A stretch of DNA of 64,000 nt from Jeotgalibaca sp. MA1X17-3 (GTDB lineage Bacteria; Bacillota; Bacilli; Lactobacillales; Aerococcaceae), in assembly GCF_021513155.1 (NCBI RefSeq), contig NZ_CP090983.1, forward strand, positions 682,001 to 746,000, read 5' to 3'. A program made the translations under genes and the position numbers. The notes under the pieces were generated by a model, which saw only the letters and a list, made by a program, of their open reading frames with translations, was not told where the DNA came from and did no database searches. Position 1 is the first letter of the stretch. Every line of letters starts with the position of its first letter. This document shows positions 46,553-55,506 of this stretch, piece by piece.

Positions 46553-46909
46553 ATGGCAGAACAAATTACAGCTGCAACAGCAACTGCTAAAACTGTCCGT
46601 ATCGCACCTCGTAAGGTTCGTCTAGTAGTGGATCTTATCAGAGGCAAGAGCATTGGAGAAGCAATCTCCATTCTGAAATTCACACCACGCGCTGCATCAC
46701 CTGCAGTGGAAAAAGTGTTGATGTCAGCTATCGCGAATGCGGAACACAATTATGATTTAGACATTGAAAATTTAATCGTAGCCGAAGCCTATGTGAACGA
46801 AGGACAAACAATGAAGCGTTTCCGTCCACGTGCTAAAGGTTCAGCTTCACAAATCTTAAAACGTACAAGCCACATTACAATCGTGGTATCAGAAAAGAAG
46901 GAGGGATAA
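46553..46909 (+). CDS. rplV: 50S ribosomal protein L22
   Basis: 118 residues with the tunnel hairpin RFRPRAKGSASQILKRTSH. Start ATG follows GAGGGGAGGAA. The gene begins just after the true rpsS stop, supporting the corrected rpsS end. Confidence 0.96.
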   Translation: MAEQITAATATAKTVRIAPRKVRLVVDLIRGKSIGEAISILKFTPRAASPAVEKVLMSAIANAEHNYDLDIENLIVAEAYVNEGQTMKRFRPRAKGSASQILKRTSHITIVVSEKKEG

Positions 46910-46912
46910 TCT

Positions 46913-47569
46913 GTGGGTCAAAAAATTAATCCAATAGGAATGCGTATAGGTATTATCCGTGATTGGGATGCCAAATGGTATGCCGAAAAAGATTACGCTA
47001 CTTTCTTACATGAAGACTTGAAAATTCGTAGTTATATTGAAAAAAACCTAAGCGAAGCTTCTGTATCTCGTGTAGAAATTGAACGTGCTGCAAATCGCGT
47101 AAATATTTCTATCCATACAGGAAAACCAGGAATGGTAATCGGTAAAGGTGGTTCCGAAGTTGAAAAACTTCGTAAAGCACTAAACAATATGACGAACAAA
47201 CGTGTTCACATTAACATTGTTGAAATTAAAAAGACTGATTTAGATGCTAAATTAGTTGCTGAGGGTATTACGAAACAACTAGAAGGTCGTGTTGCTTTCC
47301 GTCGTGCTCAAAAACAAGCAATTCAACGTACAATGAGATCTGGAGCTTTAGGTATTAAAACCCAAGTTTCCGGACGTTTAAACGGAGCAGATATCGCTCG
47401 TGCAGAAACTCATTCAGAAGGAACAGTTCCATTACATACCTTACGTGCAGATATTGACTATGCATGGGAGGAAGCTGATACTACATATGGTAAACTAGGC
47501 GTAAAAGTTTGGATCTACCGTGGAGAAGTATTGCCAGCTCGTAAAGTAACAGAGAAAGGAGGGAAATAA
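46913..47569 (+). CDS. rpsC: 30S ribosomal protein S3
   Basis: 218 residues, GTG start three bases after rplV. N-terminal KH domain with VIGKGGSEVEKLRK (GxxG motif) and a C-terminal RADIDYAWEEADTTYGKLGV segment. Forms part of the mRNA entry channel. Confidence 0.97.
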   Translation: MGQKINPIGMRIGIIRDWDAKWYAEKDYATFLHEDLKIRSYIEKNLSEASVSRVEIERAANRVNISIHTGKPGMVIGKGGSEVEKLRKALNNMTNKRVHINIVEIKKTDLDAKLVAEGITKQLEGRVAFRRAQKQAIQRTMRSGALGIKTQVSGRLNGADIARAETHSEGTVPLHTLRADIDYAWEEADTTYGKLGVKVWIYRGEVLPARKVTEKGGK

Positions 47570-47572
47570 CCA

Positions 47573-48007
47573 ATGTTAGTACCTAAACGTGTAAAACATC
47601 GTCGTGAATTCCGTGGAAAAATGCGCGGTGAAGCAAAAGGTGGTAAAGAAGTTGTTTTTGGTGAATATGGTTTACAAGCAGTTGATTCTAAATGGATCAC
47701 AAACCGTCAAATCGAAGCAGCTCGTATTGCAATGACTCGTTACATGAAACGTGGTGGGAAAGTTTGGATTAAAATCTTCCCTCATAAATCATATACATCT
47801 AAAGCTATTGGTGTTCGTATGGGCTCCGGTAAAGGAGCTCCTGAAGGTTGGGTTTCCCCAGTAAAACGTGGAAAAATCATGTTTGAAGTAGGCGGCGTAT
47901 CTGAAGAAGTAGCACGTGAAGCTTTGCGTTTGGCATCTCACAAATTGCCTATCAAAACGAAAATAGTAAAACGTACAGAAATTGGTGGTGAATCGAATGA
48001 AAGCTAA
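47573..48007 (+). CDS. rplP: 50S ribosomal protein L16
   Basis: 144 residues, MLVPKRVKHRREFRGKMRG start, GSGKGAPEGWVSPVKRGKIM motif. Binds near the A site and helps organise tRNA. Overlaps rpmC by 11 bases, suggesting translational coupling. Confidence 0.97.
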   Translation: MLVPKRVKHRREFRGKMRGEAKGGKEVVFGEYGLQAVDSKWITNRQIEAARIAMTRYMKRGGKVWIKIFPHKSYTSKAIGVRMGSGKGAPEGWVSPVKRGKIMFEVGGVSEEVAREALRLASHKLPIKTKIVKRTEIGGESNES

Positions 48008-48194
48008 TGAACTTAAAGAATTATCCACTACTGAGATGATTGAAAAAGAGAAAGAATTTAAAGAAGAGCTTTTCAATCTACGATTCCAACTTGCTACAGG
48101 GCAGCTTGAAAATACAGCCCGTCTGAAAGAAGTTCGCAAATCAATCGCACGCATCAAAACAGTGTTGCGTCAACAAGAATTGCAAAATCAGTAA
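47997..48194 (+). CDS. rpmC: 50S ribosomal protein L29
   Basis: 65 residues, MKANELKELSTTEMIEKE start, two long helices with the LFNLRFQLATGQLENTARL core. ATG 47997 follows GGTGGTGA inside the rplP end. Tunnel-exit protein. Confidence 0.95.
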   Translation: MKANELKELSTTEMIEKEKEFKEELFNLRFQLATGQLENTARLKEVRKSIARIKTVLRQQELQNQ

Positions 48195-48218
48195 TCCAGC
48201 AAAGGAGGTAACTAAGAA

Positions 48219-48485
48219 ATGACTGAAGAACGTAATAAGCGTAAAGTCTACCAAGGCACTGTTGTTTCCGATAAGATGGAAAAGACAATTGTTGTAGAAG
48301 TGTCTACATACAAAAATCATCCAGTATACGGTAAACGTGTTCGTTACTCTAAAAAGTACAAAACACATGATGAAAATAACCAAGCTAAAATGGGTGACGT
48401 AGTTAAAATTATGGAAACTCGTCCACTATCTAAAACAAAAAACTTCCGTTTACTAGAAATAGTGGAAGAATCGGTTATCATCTAA
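48219..48485 (+). CDS. rpsQ: 30S ribosomal protein S17
   Basis: 88 residues, with KVYQGTVVSDKMEKTIVV and a C-terminal PLSKTKNFRLLEIVEE segment. OB-fold primary binder of 16S rRNA. SD AAAGGAGGT. Confidence 0.96.
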   Translation: MTEERNKRKVYQGTVVSDKMEKTIVVEVSTYKNHPVYGKRVRYSKKYKTHDENNQAKMGDVVKIMETRPLSKTKNFRLLEIVEESVII

Positions 48486-48526
48486 CCAAATAGAATGAAT
48501 TCCTAATCCGGAAGGAGGATACTGAA

Positions 48527-48895
48527 GTGATACAAACAGAATCTCGTTTGAAAGTTGCCGATAACTCAGGTGCAAGAGAAGTCCTAGCTATTAAAGTTTT
48601 GGGTGGATCAGGCCGTAAGGTTGCTGGCATTGGTGACGTAATCGTCGCAACAGTTAAACAAGCTACACCCGGTGGTGTTGTCAAAAAGGGTGAAGTTGTA
48701 AAAGCTGTAATCGTGCGTACTAAGTCAGGCGCTCACCGTAAAGACGGTTCATATATAAAATTTGACGAAAATGCGTGTGTAATTATCCGTGATGATAAGA
48801 GCCCACGTGGAACACGTATCTTTGGACCTGTTGCTCGTGAACTACGTGACAACAATTACATGAAGATTGTTTCCCTTGCTCCAGAAGTACTTTAA
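48527..48895 (+). CDS. rplN: 50S ribosomal protein L14
   Basis: 122 residues; start is GTG after GGAAGGAGG. ESRLKVADNSGAREVLAIKV and SLAPEVL ends are typical. Binding site for the silencing factor RsfS. First gene of the spc segment. Confidence 0.97.
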   Translation: MIQTESRLKVADNSGAREVLAIKVLGGSGRKVAGIGDVIVATVKQATPGGVVKKGEVVKAVIVRTKSGAHRKDGSYIKFDENACVIIRDDKSPRGTRIFGPVARELRDNNYMKIVSLAPEVL

Positions 48896-48937
48896 GAAAT
48901 GCAATGATTGTAATGATCGAAGGAGGTGCAACAACTC

Positions 48938-49246
48938 ATGCACGTAAAAACTGGCGATAAAGTTAAAGTAATTACCGGTAAAGATAAAGGCAAAGAAGGA
49001 GTAATCCTAAAAACTATGCCTAAGAGAGACCGCGTAATCGTAGAAGGTGTCAACATTGCTAAGAAGCACAAGAAAGCTTCTCAAACCAATGCCACCGGCG
49101 GAATCATCGAAGAAGAAGCAGCAATCCACGTTTCGAACGTAATGCTGATTGATGCTAAAACAGGTGAACCTACCAAAGTAAGCTACAAAATAGAAGATGG
49201 TAAAAAAGTCCGTGTTTCCAAAAAAACTGGCGAAATCATTGACTAA
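48938..49246 (+). CDS. rplX: 50S ribosomal protein L24
   Basis: 102 residues; ATG 48938 after GGAGGTG gives MHVKTGDKVKVITGKDKGKE, the usual KOW-domain start. An early assembly protein for 50S. An in-frame ATG-less extension upstream is ignored. Confidence 0.96.
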   Translation: MHVKTGDKVKVITGKDKGKEGVILKTMPKRDRVIVEGVNIAKKHKKASQTNATGGIIEEEAAIHVSNVMLIDAKTGEPTKVSYKIEDGKKVRVSKKTGEIID

Positions 49247-49273
49247 TTTTTAAAGGAAGGAGGAGCTCATCTA

Positions 49274-49813
49274 ATGAACCGTTTGAAAGAAAAATACAAA
49301 AATGAAATTACACCATCTTTGATGGAAAAATTTGACTACTCATCCGTAATGCAAGTACCTAAAGTAGATAAAATTGTTATCAACATGGGTGTTGGCGATG
49401 CTGTAGCAAATGCAAAAAACCTTGATAAAGCAGTGGAAGAATTGACTTTGATCTCTGGTCAAAAACCAATTATTACATATGCTAAGAAATCAATTGCTGC
49501 ATTCCGTTTACGTGAAGGTATGGCTATTGGTACGAAAGTTACTCTTCGCGGAGAAAGAATGTATGACTTCTTGGACAAACTTGTGACTGTTTCCTTGCCA
49601 CGTGTGCGCGATTTCCGCGGCATAAGCAAACGTTCCTTCGACGGACGCGGAAACTACACATTGGGTGTAAAAGAACAATTGATTTTCCCTGAAGTTGACT
49701 ACGACCGAGTAGACAAAGTTCGTGGAATGGATATCGTTATTGTAACGACTGCAGACACTGATGAAGAGTCAAGAGAACTATTGACACAATTAGGAATGCC
49801 ATTCCAAAAATAA
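49274..49813 (+). CDS. rplE: 50S ribosomal protein L5
   Basis: 179 residues with VMQVPKVDKIVINMGVGDA and RDFRGISKRSFDGRGNY. Binds 5S rRNA and contacts P-site tRNA. SD AAGGAGGAG. Confidence 0.97.
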   Translation: MNRLKEKYKNEITPSLMEKFDYSSVMQVPKVDKIVINMGVGDAVANAKNLDKAVEELTLISGQKPIITYAKKSIAAFRLREGMAIGTKVTLRGERMYDFLDKLVTVSLPRVRDFRGISKRSFDGRGNYTLGVKEQLIFPEVDYDRVDKVRGMDIVIVTTADTDEESRELLTQLGMPFQK

Positions 49814-49832
49814 GCAAAGGAGGCGAAAAGAC

Positions 49833-50018
49833 TTGGCCAAAAAATCCATGATTGCAAAAAACAAACGTCCTGCAAAATTCTCAACACAAGCTTATACACG
49901 TTGTGAACGTTGTGGCCGTCCACATTCCGTTTATCGCAAATTCAAGCTCTGCCGCATTTGCTTACGTGAACTGGCTTATAAAGGACAAATCCCAGGCATG
50001 AAGAAAGCAAGCTGGTAA
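49833..50018 (+). CDS. rpsN: 30S ribosomal protein S14 type Z
   Basis: 61 residues from a TTG start after AAAGGAGGCG. The zinc ribbon is complete: CERC and CRIC, as in zinc-containing S14. Zinc demand links it functionally to zinc supply, but no Zur-regulated zinc-free paralogue is in the window. Confidence 0.96.
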   Translation: MAKKSMIAKNKRPAKFSTQAYTRCERCGRPHSVYRKFKLCRICLRELAYKGQIPGMKKASW

Positions 50019-50052
50019 TCAGCCATTCCCGCATGAAGGAGGTAAAAACTAA

Positions 50053-50451
50053 ATGGTTATGACAGATCCAATCGCAGATTTCCTTACTCGTATTCGTAAC
50101 GCAAACATGGTTCGCCATGCTAGTTTGGAAGTACCTGCATCAAAAATTAAAATAGATATTGCTAACATCCTTAAAAAAGAAGGATTTATTAAAAACTATG
50201 AAGTCATTGAAGATGACAAACAAAACGTTATTCGCGTATTCATGAAATACGGCAAAGAAAAAGAACGTGTCATTACCGGATTGAAGCGCATCTCTAAACC
50301 AGGTTTGCGTGTGTATGCAAAAACTGGCGAGGTTCCCCGTGTATTAAACGGTTTGGGAATTGCTATTGTATCCACTTCTGAAGGTTTAGTAACTGACAAA
50401 GAAGCAAGATCCAAAAATATTGGTGGAGAAGTATTGGCTTACATTTGGTAA
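50053..50451 (+). CDS. rpsH: 30S ribosomal protein S8
   Basis: 132 residues, MTDPIADFLTRIRNANMVRH preceded by two extra residues (MV); the second ATG at 50059 is an alternative start. C-terminal STSEGLVTDKEARSKNIGGE is typical. In E. coli S8 represses the spc operon. Confidence 0.96.
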   Translation: MVMTDPIADFLTRIRNANMVRHASLEVPASKIKIDIANILKKEGFIKNYEVIEDDKQNVIRVFMKYGKEKERVITGLKRISKPGLRVYAKTGEVPRVLNGLGIAIVSTSEGLVTDKEARSKNIGGEVLAYIW

Positions 50452-50494
50452 TCCAATATTTCCAACCTAAAAAAATAGAAGGAGGTGCAGCCCT

Positions 50495-51030
50495 GTGAGT
50501 CGTATTGGTAATAAACTAGTAGAAATTCCAGCTGGCGTAACCGTTAGTCGAGAAGGAAACACTGTTACTGTAAAAGGACCTAAAGGTGAACTAACACAAA
50601 CACTTAGTCATTTGATTACGATGAATGTGGAAGATAACATTGTTACTTTTACTCGTCCAAATGAAGAAAAATTCACGAAATCTATCCACGGAACTGTCCG
50701 TGCTTTGTTTAACAACATGGTAGTGGGTGTTTCTGAAGGATTCAAAAAGAATTAGATTTAATTGGGGTTGGTTACCGTGCTCAATTACAAGGAAATAAAC
50801 TTGTATTGAACGTTGGTTACTCTCACCCAGTAGAATTCACTCCAGCAGAGGGTGTAAACGTAGAAGTTACTACAAACACACACTTAGTTATTTCTGGTAG
50901 TGATAAAGAAAAAGTTGGCGCATTAGCAGCTAACATCCGTGGAGTACGCCCACCAGAGCCATATAAAGGTAAAGGTATTAAATACTCTAACGAAATCATC
51001 CGTCGTAAAGAAGGTAAAACTGGTAAATAA
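50495..51030 (+). CDS. rplF: 50S ribosomal protein L6 (frameshifted in this sequence)
   Basis: GTG start after GGAGGTG. The first 84 residues are normal (MSRIGNKLVEIPAGVTVSRE onward), then the frame stops at TAG 50753-50755 after the A run 50744-50748. Adding one A yields FKKELDLIGVGYRAQLQG and continues to TAA 51028-51030, a 178-residue protein of the expected length. L6 is needed for growth at normal rates and the break fits the homopolymer pattern, so a sequence error is the likeliest explanation. Confidence 0.93.
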
Positions 51031-51086
51031 TAACCAGAACCTTCTGTACGCGAGTTGACATCCTAATAAAAAAAGAGGTGACCATT

Positions 51087-51443
51087 GTGATAAATAAACC
51101 AGATAAAAACAAAGTGCGTCAATCGAGACATGCACGAGTAAGAAGAAAAATTTCTGGTACTGCTGAGTGCCCACGCTTGAATGTATACCGTTCTAATAAA
51201 CACATCTACGCTCAATTAATTGATGACGTAGCGGGTGTGACGCTAGCAAGTGCCTCTAGTAAGAAAGATTTAACTGAGAGTGTAACAAAAACAGATAGCG
51301 CTACTGCAATTGGTAAAATCATTGCTGAACGTGCTCAAGAAAAAGATATTAAACAAGTCAAATTTGACCGTGGTGGATATCTGTACCATGGCCGTGTACA
51401 AGCTTTGGCTGAAGCTGCCCGCGAAAATGGACTAGAATTCTAA
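51087..51443 (+). CDS. rplR: 50S ribosomal protein L18
   Basis: 118 residues. I chose GTG 51087 (VINKPDKNKVRQ) because the GTG at 51078 lies within the GAGGTGA ribosome site. SGTAECPRLNVYRSNKHIYA is diagnostic. 5S rRNA binder and, by family knowledge, cofactor of RNase M5, encoded at 4530. Confidence 0.96.
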   Translation: MINKPDKNKVRQSRHARVRRKISGTAECPRLNVYRSNKHIYAQLIDDVAGVTLASASSKKDLTESVTKTDSATAIGKIIAERAQEKDIKQVKFDRGGYLYHGRVQALAEAARENGLEF

Positions 51444-51463
51444 GAAAAGGAGGATAACCACAC

Positions 51464-51964
51464 ATGGTATATATTGACCCAACTCATTTAGATTTAGAAG
51501 ATCGCGTTGTTGCGATTAATCGTGTAACAAAAGTTGTAAAAGGTGGACGTAAACTCCGCTTTGCTGCTCTAGTTGTTGTCGGAGACAAGAACGGACATGT
51601 TGGATTTGGTACAGGGAAAGCAAATGAAGTTCCAGAAGCGATTCGTAAAGCAATTGAATCTGCTAAAAAGAACTTGATGGAAGTTCCTATGGTAGGATCA
51701 TCTATTCCTCATGAAGTTATTGGAACATATAGTGGTGGAAACGTAATGTTGAAACCTGCTATTGCCGGTTCTGGAGTTTCTGCTGGTGGACCAGTTCGTG
51801 CCGTTATTGAATTGGCAGGAATTGCTGACATCACATCAAAATCTCTTGGATCAAGTACTCCAATTAACACTGTTCGTGCAACAATTGATGGATTACAACA
51901 ATTGAAAAAAGCAGAAGAAATTGCTGCTTTACGCGGTAAAAGCGTAGAAGAAATTACAGGATAA
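51464..51964 (+). CDS. rpsE: 30S ribosomal protein S5
   Basis: 166 residues; dsRNA-binding-like N-domain with RVTKVVKGGRKLRFAALVVV and GFGTGKANEVPEAI. Influences decoding accuracy. SD AAAGGAGG. Confidence 0.97.
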   Translation: MVYIDPTHLDLEDRVVAINRVTKVVKGGRKLRFAALVVVGDKNGHVGFGTGKANEVPEAIRKAIESAKKNLMEVPMVGSSIPHEVIGTYSGGNVMLKPAIAGSGVSAGGPVRAVIELAGIADITSKSLGSSTPINTVRATIDGLQQLKKAEEIAALRGKSVEEITG

Positions 51965-51976
51965 GGAGGACCTACA

Positions 51977-52159
51977 ATGGCAGAATTTAAAATTACTTTA
52001 AAGCGCAGCGTGATTGGACGTCCTCAAAACCAAAAAGATACAGTTAAGGCTTTGGGATTATCCAAAATTGGTAAATCTGTAGTAAAACCTGCTAACGATG
52101 CAATCGTTGGTATGATTAACACAGTAAGCCATTTAATAGAAGTAGAAGAAGTTAAATAA
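51977..52159 (+). CDS. rpmD: 50S ribosomal protein L30
   Basis: 60 residues, FKITLKRSVIGRPQNQKDTV followed by the GLSKIGKSVVKP core. Follows rpsE by 12 bases after AAGGAGG. Confidence 0.96.
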   Translation: MAEFKITLKRSVIGRPQNQKDTVKALGLSKIGKSVVKPANDAIVGMINTVSHLIEVEEVK

Positions 52160-52192
52160 TTTGATTTTAAATGAAGGAGGTGCCAAGCAACT

Positions 52193-52633
52193 ATGAAACT
52201 TCATGAATTACAACCAGCAGAAGGATCTCGTAAAGAACGTAATCGCGTAGGTCGCGGATCGTCATCCGGTAATGGTAAAACTTCAGGACGAGGACATAAA
52301 GGTCAAAAAGCTCGTTCAGGTGGAGGAGTAAGACTAGGATTTGAAGGTGGACAAACACCATTATTCCGTCGTATTCCAAAACGTGGTTTTACAAATATTA
52401 ACCGTAAAGACTATGCAATCGTGAATTTAGAAACTTTGAACCGTTTTGATGAAGGAACGGAAGTAACACCAGCACTACTTGTTGAAAGCGGAGTTGTCCG
52501 AGATGAAAAATCCGGCGTCAAAGTTCTAGGCCAAGGTACTGTTGAGAAAAAACTTACAGTCAAAGCACATAAATTCTCCAACGCAGCTAAGGAAGCAATT
52601 GAAGCTGCAGGTGGAACTGTTGAGGTGATCTAA
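52193..52633 (+). CDS. rplO: 50S ribosomal protein L15
   Basis: 146 residues with MKLHELQPAEGSRKERNRVG and a long Gly-rich extended N-terminus (GRGSSSGNGKTSGRGHKGQK). Stop overlaps the secY start by one base (TAATG), coupling the two. Confidence 0.97.
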   Translation: MKLHELQPAEGSRKERNRVGRGSSSGNGKTSGRGHKGQKARSGGGVRLGFEGGQTPLFRRIPKRGFTNINRKDYAIVNLETLNRFDEGTEVTPALLVESGVVRDEKSGVKVLGQGTVEKKLTVKAHKFSNAAKEAIEAAGGTVEVI

Positions 52634-53928
52634 TGTTTACTCTTCTGAAAAATGCATTTCAGGTGAAAGACATTAGAAACAGAATCCTATTTACATTAAG
52701 TATGTTAATTGTATTCCGTATTGGAACACAAATAACAGTTCCTGGTGTAGATGCGAGTGCTATCACAAATTTAGCATCAACAGGCTTGTTTAGTCTTTTG
52801 AACACGTTCGGCGGTGGAGCGCTTAGTCAGTACTCCATCTTCGCAATGGGTGTTTCTCCTTATATCACAGCTTCTATTGTTGTCCAACTGTTACAAATGG
52901 ATATTATTCCACGGTTTACAGAATGGTCTAAACAAGGTGAAGTTGGAAGAAGAAAACTGAACCAAGCAACAAAATACTTAGCAGTTGTTTTAGCTTTTGT
53001 TCAGTCGATTGGGATCTCAATTGGTTTTAACCAACTATCCGATTTCGGATTAGTTCGGAATCCAGGAACTACAACTTATCTCATGATTGCTTTAATCATG
53101 ACAGCCGGTTCTATGTTTGTCATCTTCTTGGGTGACGCCATAACTATGAACGGTATTGGAAATGGTACTTCTTTATTAATCTTTTCCGGTATAGTTGCTC
53201 GTATACCTGCTGATTTAACCACTTTTTATAATGATCGATTTGTAGACGCCGGGGACAACCTGACCAGAAATATTCTGTTTAGTGTTGCACTGGCTATTGC
53301 TATGCTACTCGTAGTCATTTTTACAATCTATATGCAACAAGCGGAACGTAGGATTCCGATTCAGTATTCCAAACGGGCTGCTGGATCCAATCAAACTGCC
53401 CACTTGCCATTGAAGATTAATTCAGCTGGAGTAATTCCAGTAATCTTTGCCAGTTCATTCATGATGACTCCGCAAACAATCTTAGGATTCTTTGCTGCTA
53501 ATTATGCAAATGCAACTTGGTATCAGGTACTGAATACAGTATTTAACTATCGTGAACCAGTCGGAGCTATTTTTTATACGATTCTGATTGTTGTTTTCAC
53601 GTATTTCTATGCCCTTATCCAGATTAACCCTGAAAAGATGGCAGAAAACCTTCAAAAATCCGGAGGGTATATTCCAAGTGTACGTCCGGGTAAAAGTACA
53701 GAAGACTACATCACCAGTTTGTTGATGCGTCTAAGTACGGTTGGAGCATTATTTCTTGGCCTTATAGCCTTATTGCCGATCATTGCTTCGGCGTTATGGA
53801 ACTTGCCAGATTCATTGGCACTTGGAGGAACCAGTCTTTTGATTATAGTAGGAACTGCTTTAGAAACTACTCGTCAAATTGAAGGCCGAATGGTGAAACG
53901 TAATTATCAAGGTTTTATTCAAAAGTAA
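52633..53928 (+). CDS. secY: Protein translocase subunit SecY
   Basis: Channel subunit of the Sec translocon, 431 residues with ten predicted membrane helices. Plug region GLFSLLNTFGGGALSQYSIF and cytoplasmic loop RRIPIQYSKRAAG are characteristic. Serves export of the signal-peptide proteins in this window. Followed by adk after a GC-rich hairpin. Confidence 0.97.
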   Translation: MFTLLKNAFQVKDIRNRILFTLSMLIVFRIGTQITVPGVDASAITNLASTGLFSLLNTFGGGALSQYSIFAMGVSPYITASIVVQLLQMDIIPRFTEWSKQGEVGRRKLNQATKYLAVVLAFVQSIGISIGFNQLSDFGLVRNPGTTTYLMIALIMTAGSMFVIFLGDAITMNGIGNGTSLLIFSGIVARIPADLTTFYNDRFVDAGDNLTRNILFSVALAIAMLLVVIFTIYMQQAERRIPIQYSKRAAGSNQTAHLPLKINSAGVIPVIFASSFMMTPQTILGFFAANYANATWYQVLNTVFNYREPVGAIFYTILIVVFTYFYALIQINPEKMAENLQKSGGYIPSVRPGKSTEDYITSLLMRLSTVGALFLGLIALLPIIASALWNLPDSLALGGTSLLIIVGTALETTRQIEGRMVKRNYQGFIQK

Positions 53929-53931
53929 GTT

Positions 53932-53957
53932 GTGTGCGGGGCTTGCCCCCACCACAC
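53932..53957 (+). other. GC-rich hairpin between secY and adk
   Basis: GTGTG(C)GGGG-CTTG-CCCC(CAC)CACAC: outer 5-bp and inner 4-bp stems. No T tract follows, so it is not a classic terminator; it may be an RNA processing or stability element. Confidence 0.45.
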
Positions 53958-53980
53958 TCTTGCAAATGAGGAGGCAGAAA

Positions 53981-54628
53981 ATGAAGAACCTGATTATCAC
54001 AGGACTTCCCGGTGCAGGGAAAGGTACACAAGCAGAGCGCATTGTTGATGTTTACGGTATTCCGCATATCTCAACAGGTGACATGTTTCGTGCCGCAATG
54101 CAAAATGGAACAGAATTAGGAAAGCAAGCTAAATCCTATATGGATCAAGGCGAGCTAGTTCCTGACGAAGTAACAAACGGTATTGTGAAGGAAAGACTTC
54201 AAGAAGAAGACACAAAAAATGGATTCTTATTGGATGGATTCCCCCGAACATTGGTGCAAGCAAAAGCTTTGGACAAAATCATGTCTGAACTTAGAAAAAA
54301 CATCGATGCTGTTATCAACATTGAAGTAAATCCCGATGTGTTAAAAGCCCGTTTGACCGGTCGTATTATATGTCGAAATTGTGGTGCCACGTATCATTTA
54401 ACTAACCATCCAACAAAAGTTGAAGGTGTTTGTGATCGTTGTGGTTCACATGACTTATATCAAAGGGAAGACGACAAGCCAGAAACCGTCGAAAATCGTA
54501 TTCGTGTGAATTTAGAACAATCAAAACCAATTCTAGAATTTTATTCTGAAAAGGGATTGTTACACACTGTCAACGGCGAAATCGGAATTGAAAATGTTTT
54601 TTCAGAAATCCAAAGCCTCATTGGCTAA
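53981..54628 (+). CDS. adk: Adenylate kinase
   Basis: Interconverts ATP, AMP and ADP. 215 residues with P-loop GLPGAGKGTQAE, GFPRTLVQA, and a zinc LID (CRNC ... CDRC), typical of Gram-positive enzymes. ATG 53981 follows GAGGAGG; in-frame upstream codons would cross the hairpin and lack a ribosome site. Confidence 0.97.
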   Translation: MKNLIITGLPGAGKGTQAERIVDVYGIPHISTGDMFRAAMQNGTELGKQAKSYMDQGELVPDEVTNGIVKERLQEEDTKNGFLLDGFPRTLVQAKALDKIMSELRKNIDAVINIEVNPDVLKARLTGRIICRNCGATYHLTNHPTKVEGVCDRCGSHDLYQREDDKPETVENRIRVNLEQSKPILEFYSEKGLLHTVNGEIGIENVFSEIQSLIG

Positions 54629-54630
54629 GC

Positions 54631-54659
54631 TTGTTTAACTCTTGATTTTATGATATAAT
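54631..54659 (+). promoter_or_regulatory. Internal promoter before infA
   Basis: TTGTTT, 17-base spacer, perfect TATAAT with extended -10 (TGATATAAT). It begins directly after the adk stop and would drive infA-rpmJ-rpsM-rpsK-rpoA-rplQ. Confidence 0.82.
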
Positions 54660-54730
54660 CTAACAGTTAGTATAAAATAACCAAGACAAGAGATTAAAAC
54701 AGCGCAACAGAATGTTAGGAGGTTAGAGGA

Positions 54731-54949
54731 TTGGCGAAAGACGATGTCATTGAAATTGAAGGATTAGTCGTTGAAACGTTGCCCAATGCAATGTTTAAGG
54801 TTGAACTTGAGAATGGCCATATTGTGCTAGCGCACGTATCAGGTAAAATTAGAATGCACTATATCCGCATTCTGCCAGGCGATAAAGTAACGGTGGAATT
54901 ATCCCCGTATGATCTTACTCGCGGTCGTATCACGTATCGATTTAAATAA
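54731..54949 (+). CDS. infA: Translation initiation factor IF-1
   Basis: 72 residues, an S1/OB-fold protein (IEGLVVETLPNAMFKVELEN, ending GRITYRFK). Start is TTG after AGGAGG. Binds the ribosomal A site during initiation. Placed behind its own promoter. Confidence 0.96.
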   Translation: MAKDDVIEIEGLVVETLPNAMFKVELENGHIVLAHVSGKIRMHYIRILPGDKVTVELSPYDLTRGRITYRFK

Positions 54950-54981
54950 TTGCACTCCATCACTTTAAGGAGGGAAAAGTA

Positions 54982-55095
54982 ATGAAAGTTAGAGCATCAG
55001 TAAAACCTATTTGCGAGAAATGTAAGGTTGTTCGCAGAAATGGTCGTGTAATGGTGATTTGTGAAAACCCTAAACACAAACAACGCCAAGGATAA
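54982..55095 (+). CDS. rpmJ: 50S ribosomal protein L36
   Basis: Very short gene of 37 residues. It starts MKVRASVKPICEKCKVVRR and ends NPKHKQRQG. Zinc ligands CEKC, a later Cys and His are present, so this is the zinc-binding form. ATG follows AAGGAGGG; it lies between infA and rpsM as in all relatives. Confidence 0.96.
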   Translation: MKVRASVKPICEKCKVVRRNGRVMVICENPKHKQRQG

Positions 55096-55115
55096 TAACA
55101 AGGAGGTGCCAATAA

Positions 55116-55481
55116 ATGGCTCGTATAGCTGGAGTAGATATTCCGCGTGACAAACGCATCGTTATATCATTGACTTACATTTACGGAATTGGAAATACAA
55201 CTGCACAAAAACTTTTGGAAAGAGCAGATGTATCTGAAGAAACCCGTGTACGTGATTTAACAAACGATGAACTAGATCGCATTCGTCAAGAAGTTGACAA
55301 GTTGAAAATTGAAGGTGACCTTCGTCGTGAAGTAAACCTAAACATCAAACGTTTGATTGAAATTGGTTCATACAGAGGAATTCGCCACCGTCGTGGATTA
55401 CCTGTTCGTGGACAAAACACAAAAAACAATGCACGCACTCGTAAAGGTCCTTTGAAATCAGTAGTCAGCAAGAAAAAATAA
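55116..55481 (+). CDS. rpsM: 30S ribosomal protein S13
   Basis: 121 residues; MARIAGVDIPRDKRIVISLT and the basic tail RGQNTKNNARTRKGP are typical. Forms bridges to 50S and contacts P-site tRNA. SD AAGGAGGTG. Confidence 0.97.
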   Translation: MARIAGVDIPRDKRIVISLTYIYGIGNTTAQKLLERADVSEETRVRDLTNDELDRIRQEVDKLKIEGDLRREVNLNIKRLIEIGSYRGIRHRRGLPVRGQNTKNNARTRKGPLKSVVSKKK

Positions 55482-55506
55482 TATAAGTGAAGGAGGTTAA
55501 CACTTC

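Noticed and set aside
46496..46590. C-terminal extension of S19 overlapping rplV
   Set aside because: Explained by one missing G; the repaired frame gives the normal S19 end and stop.
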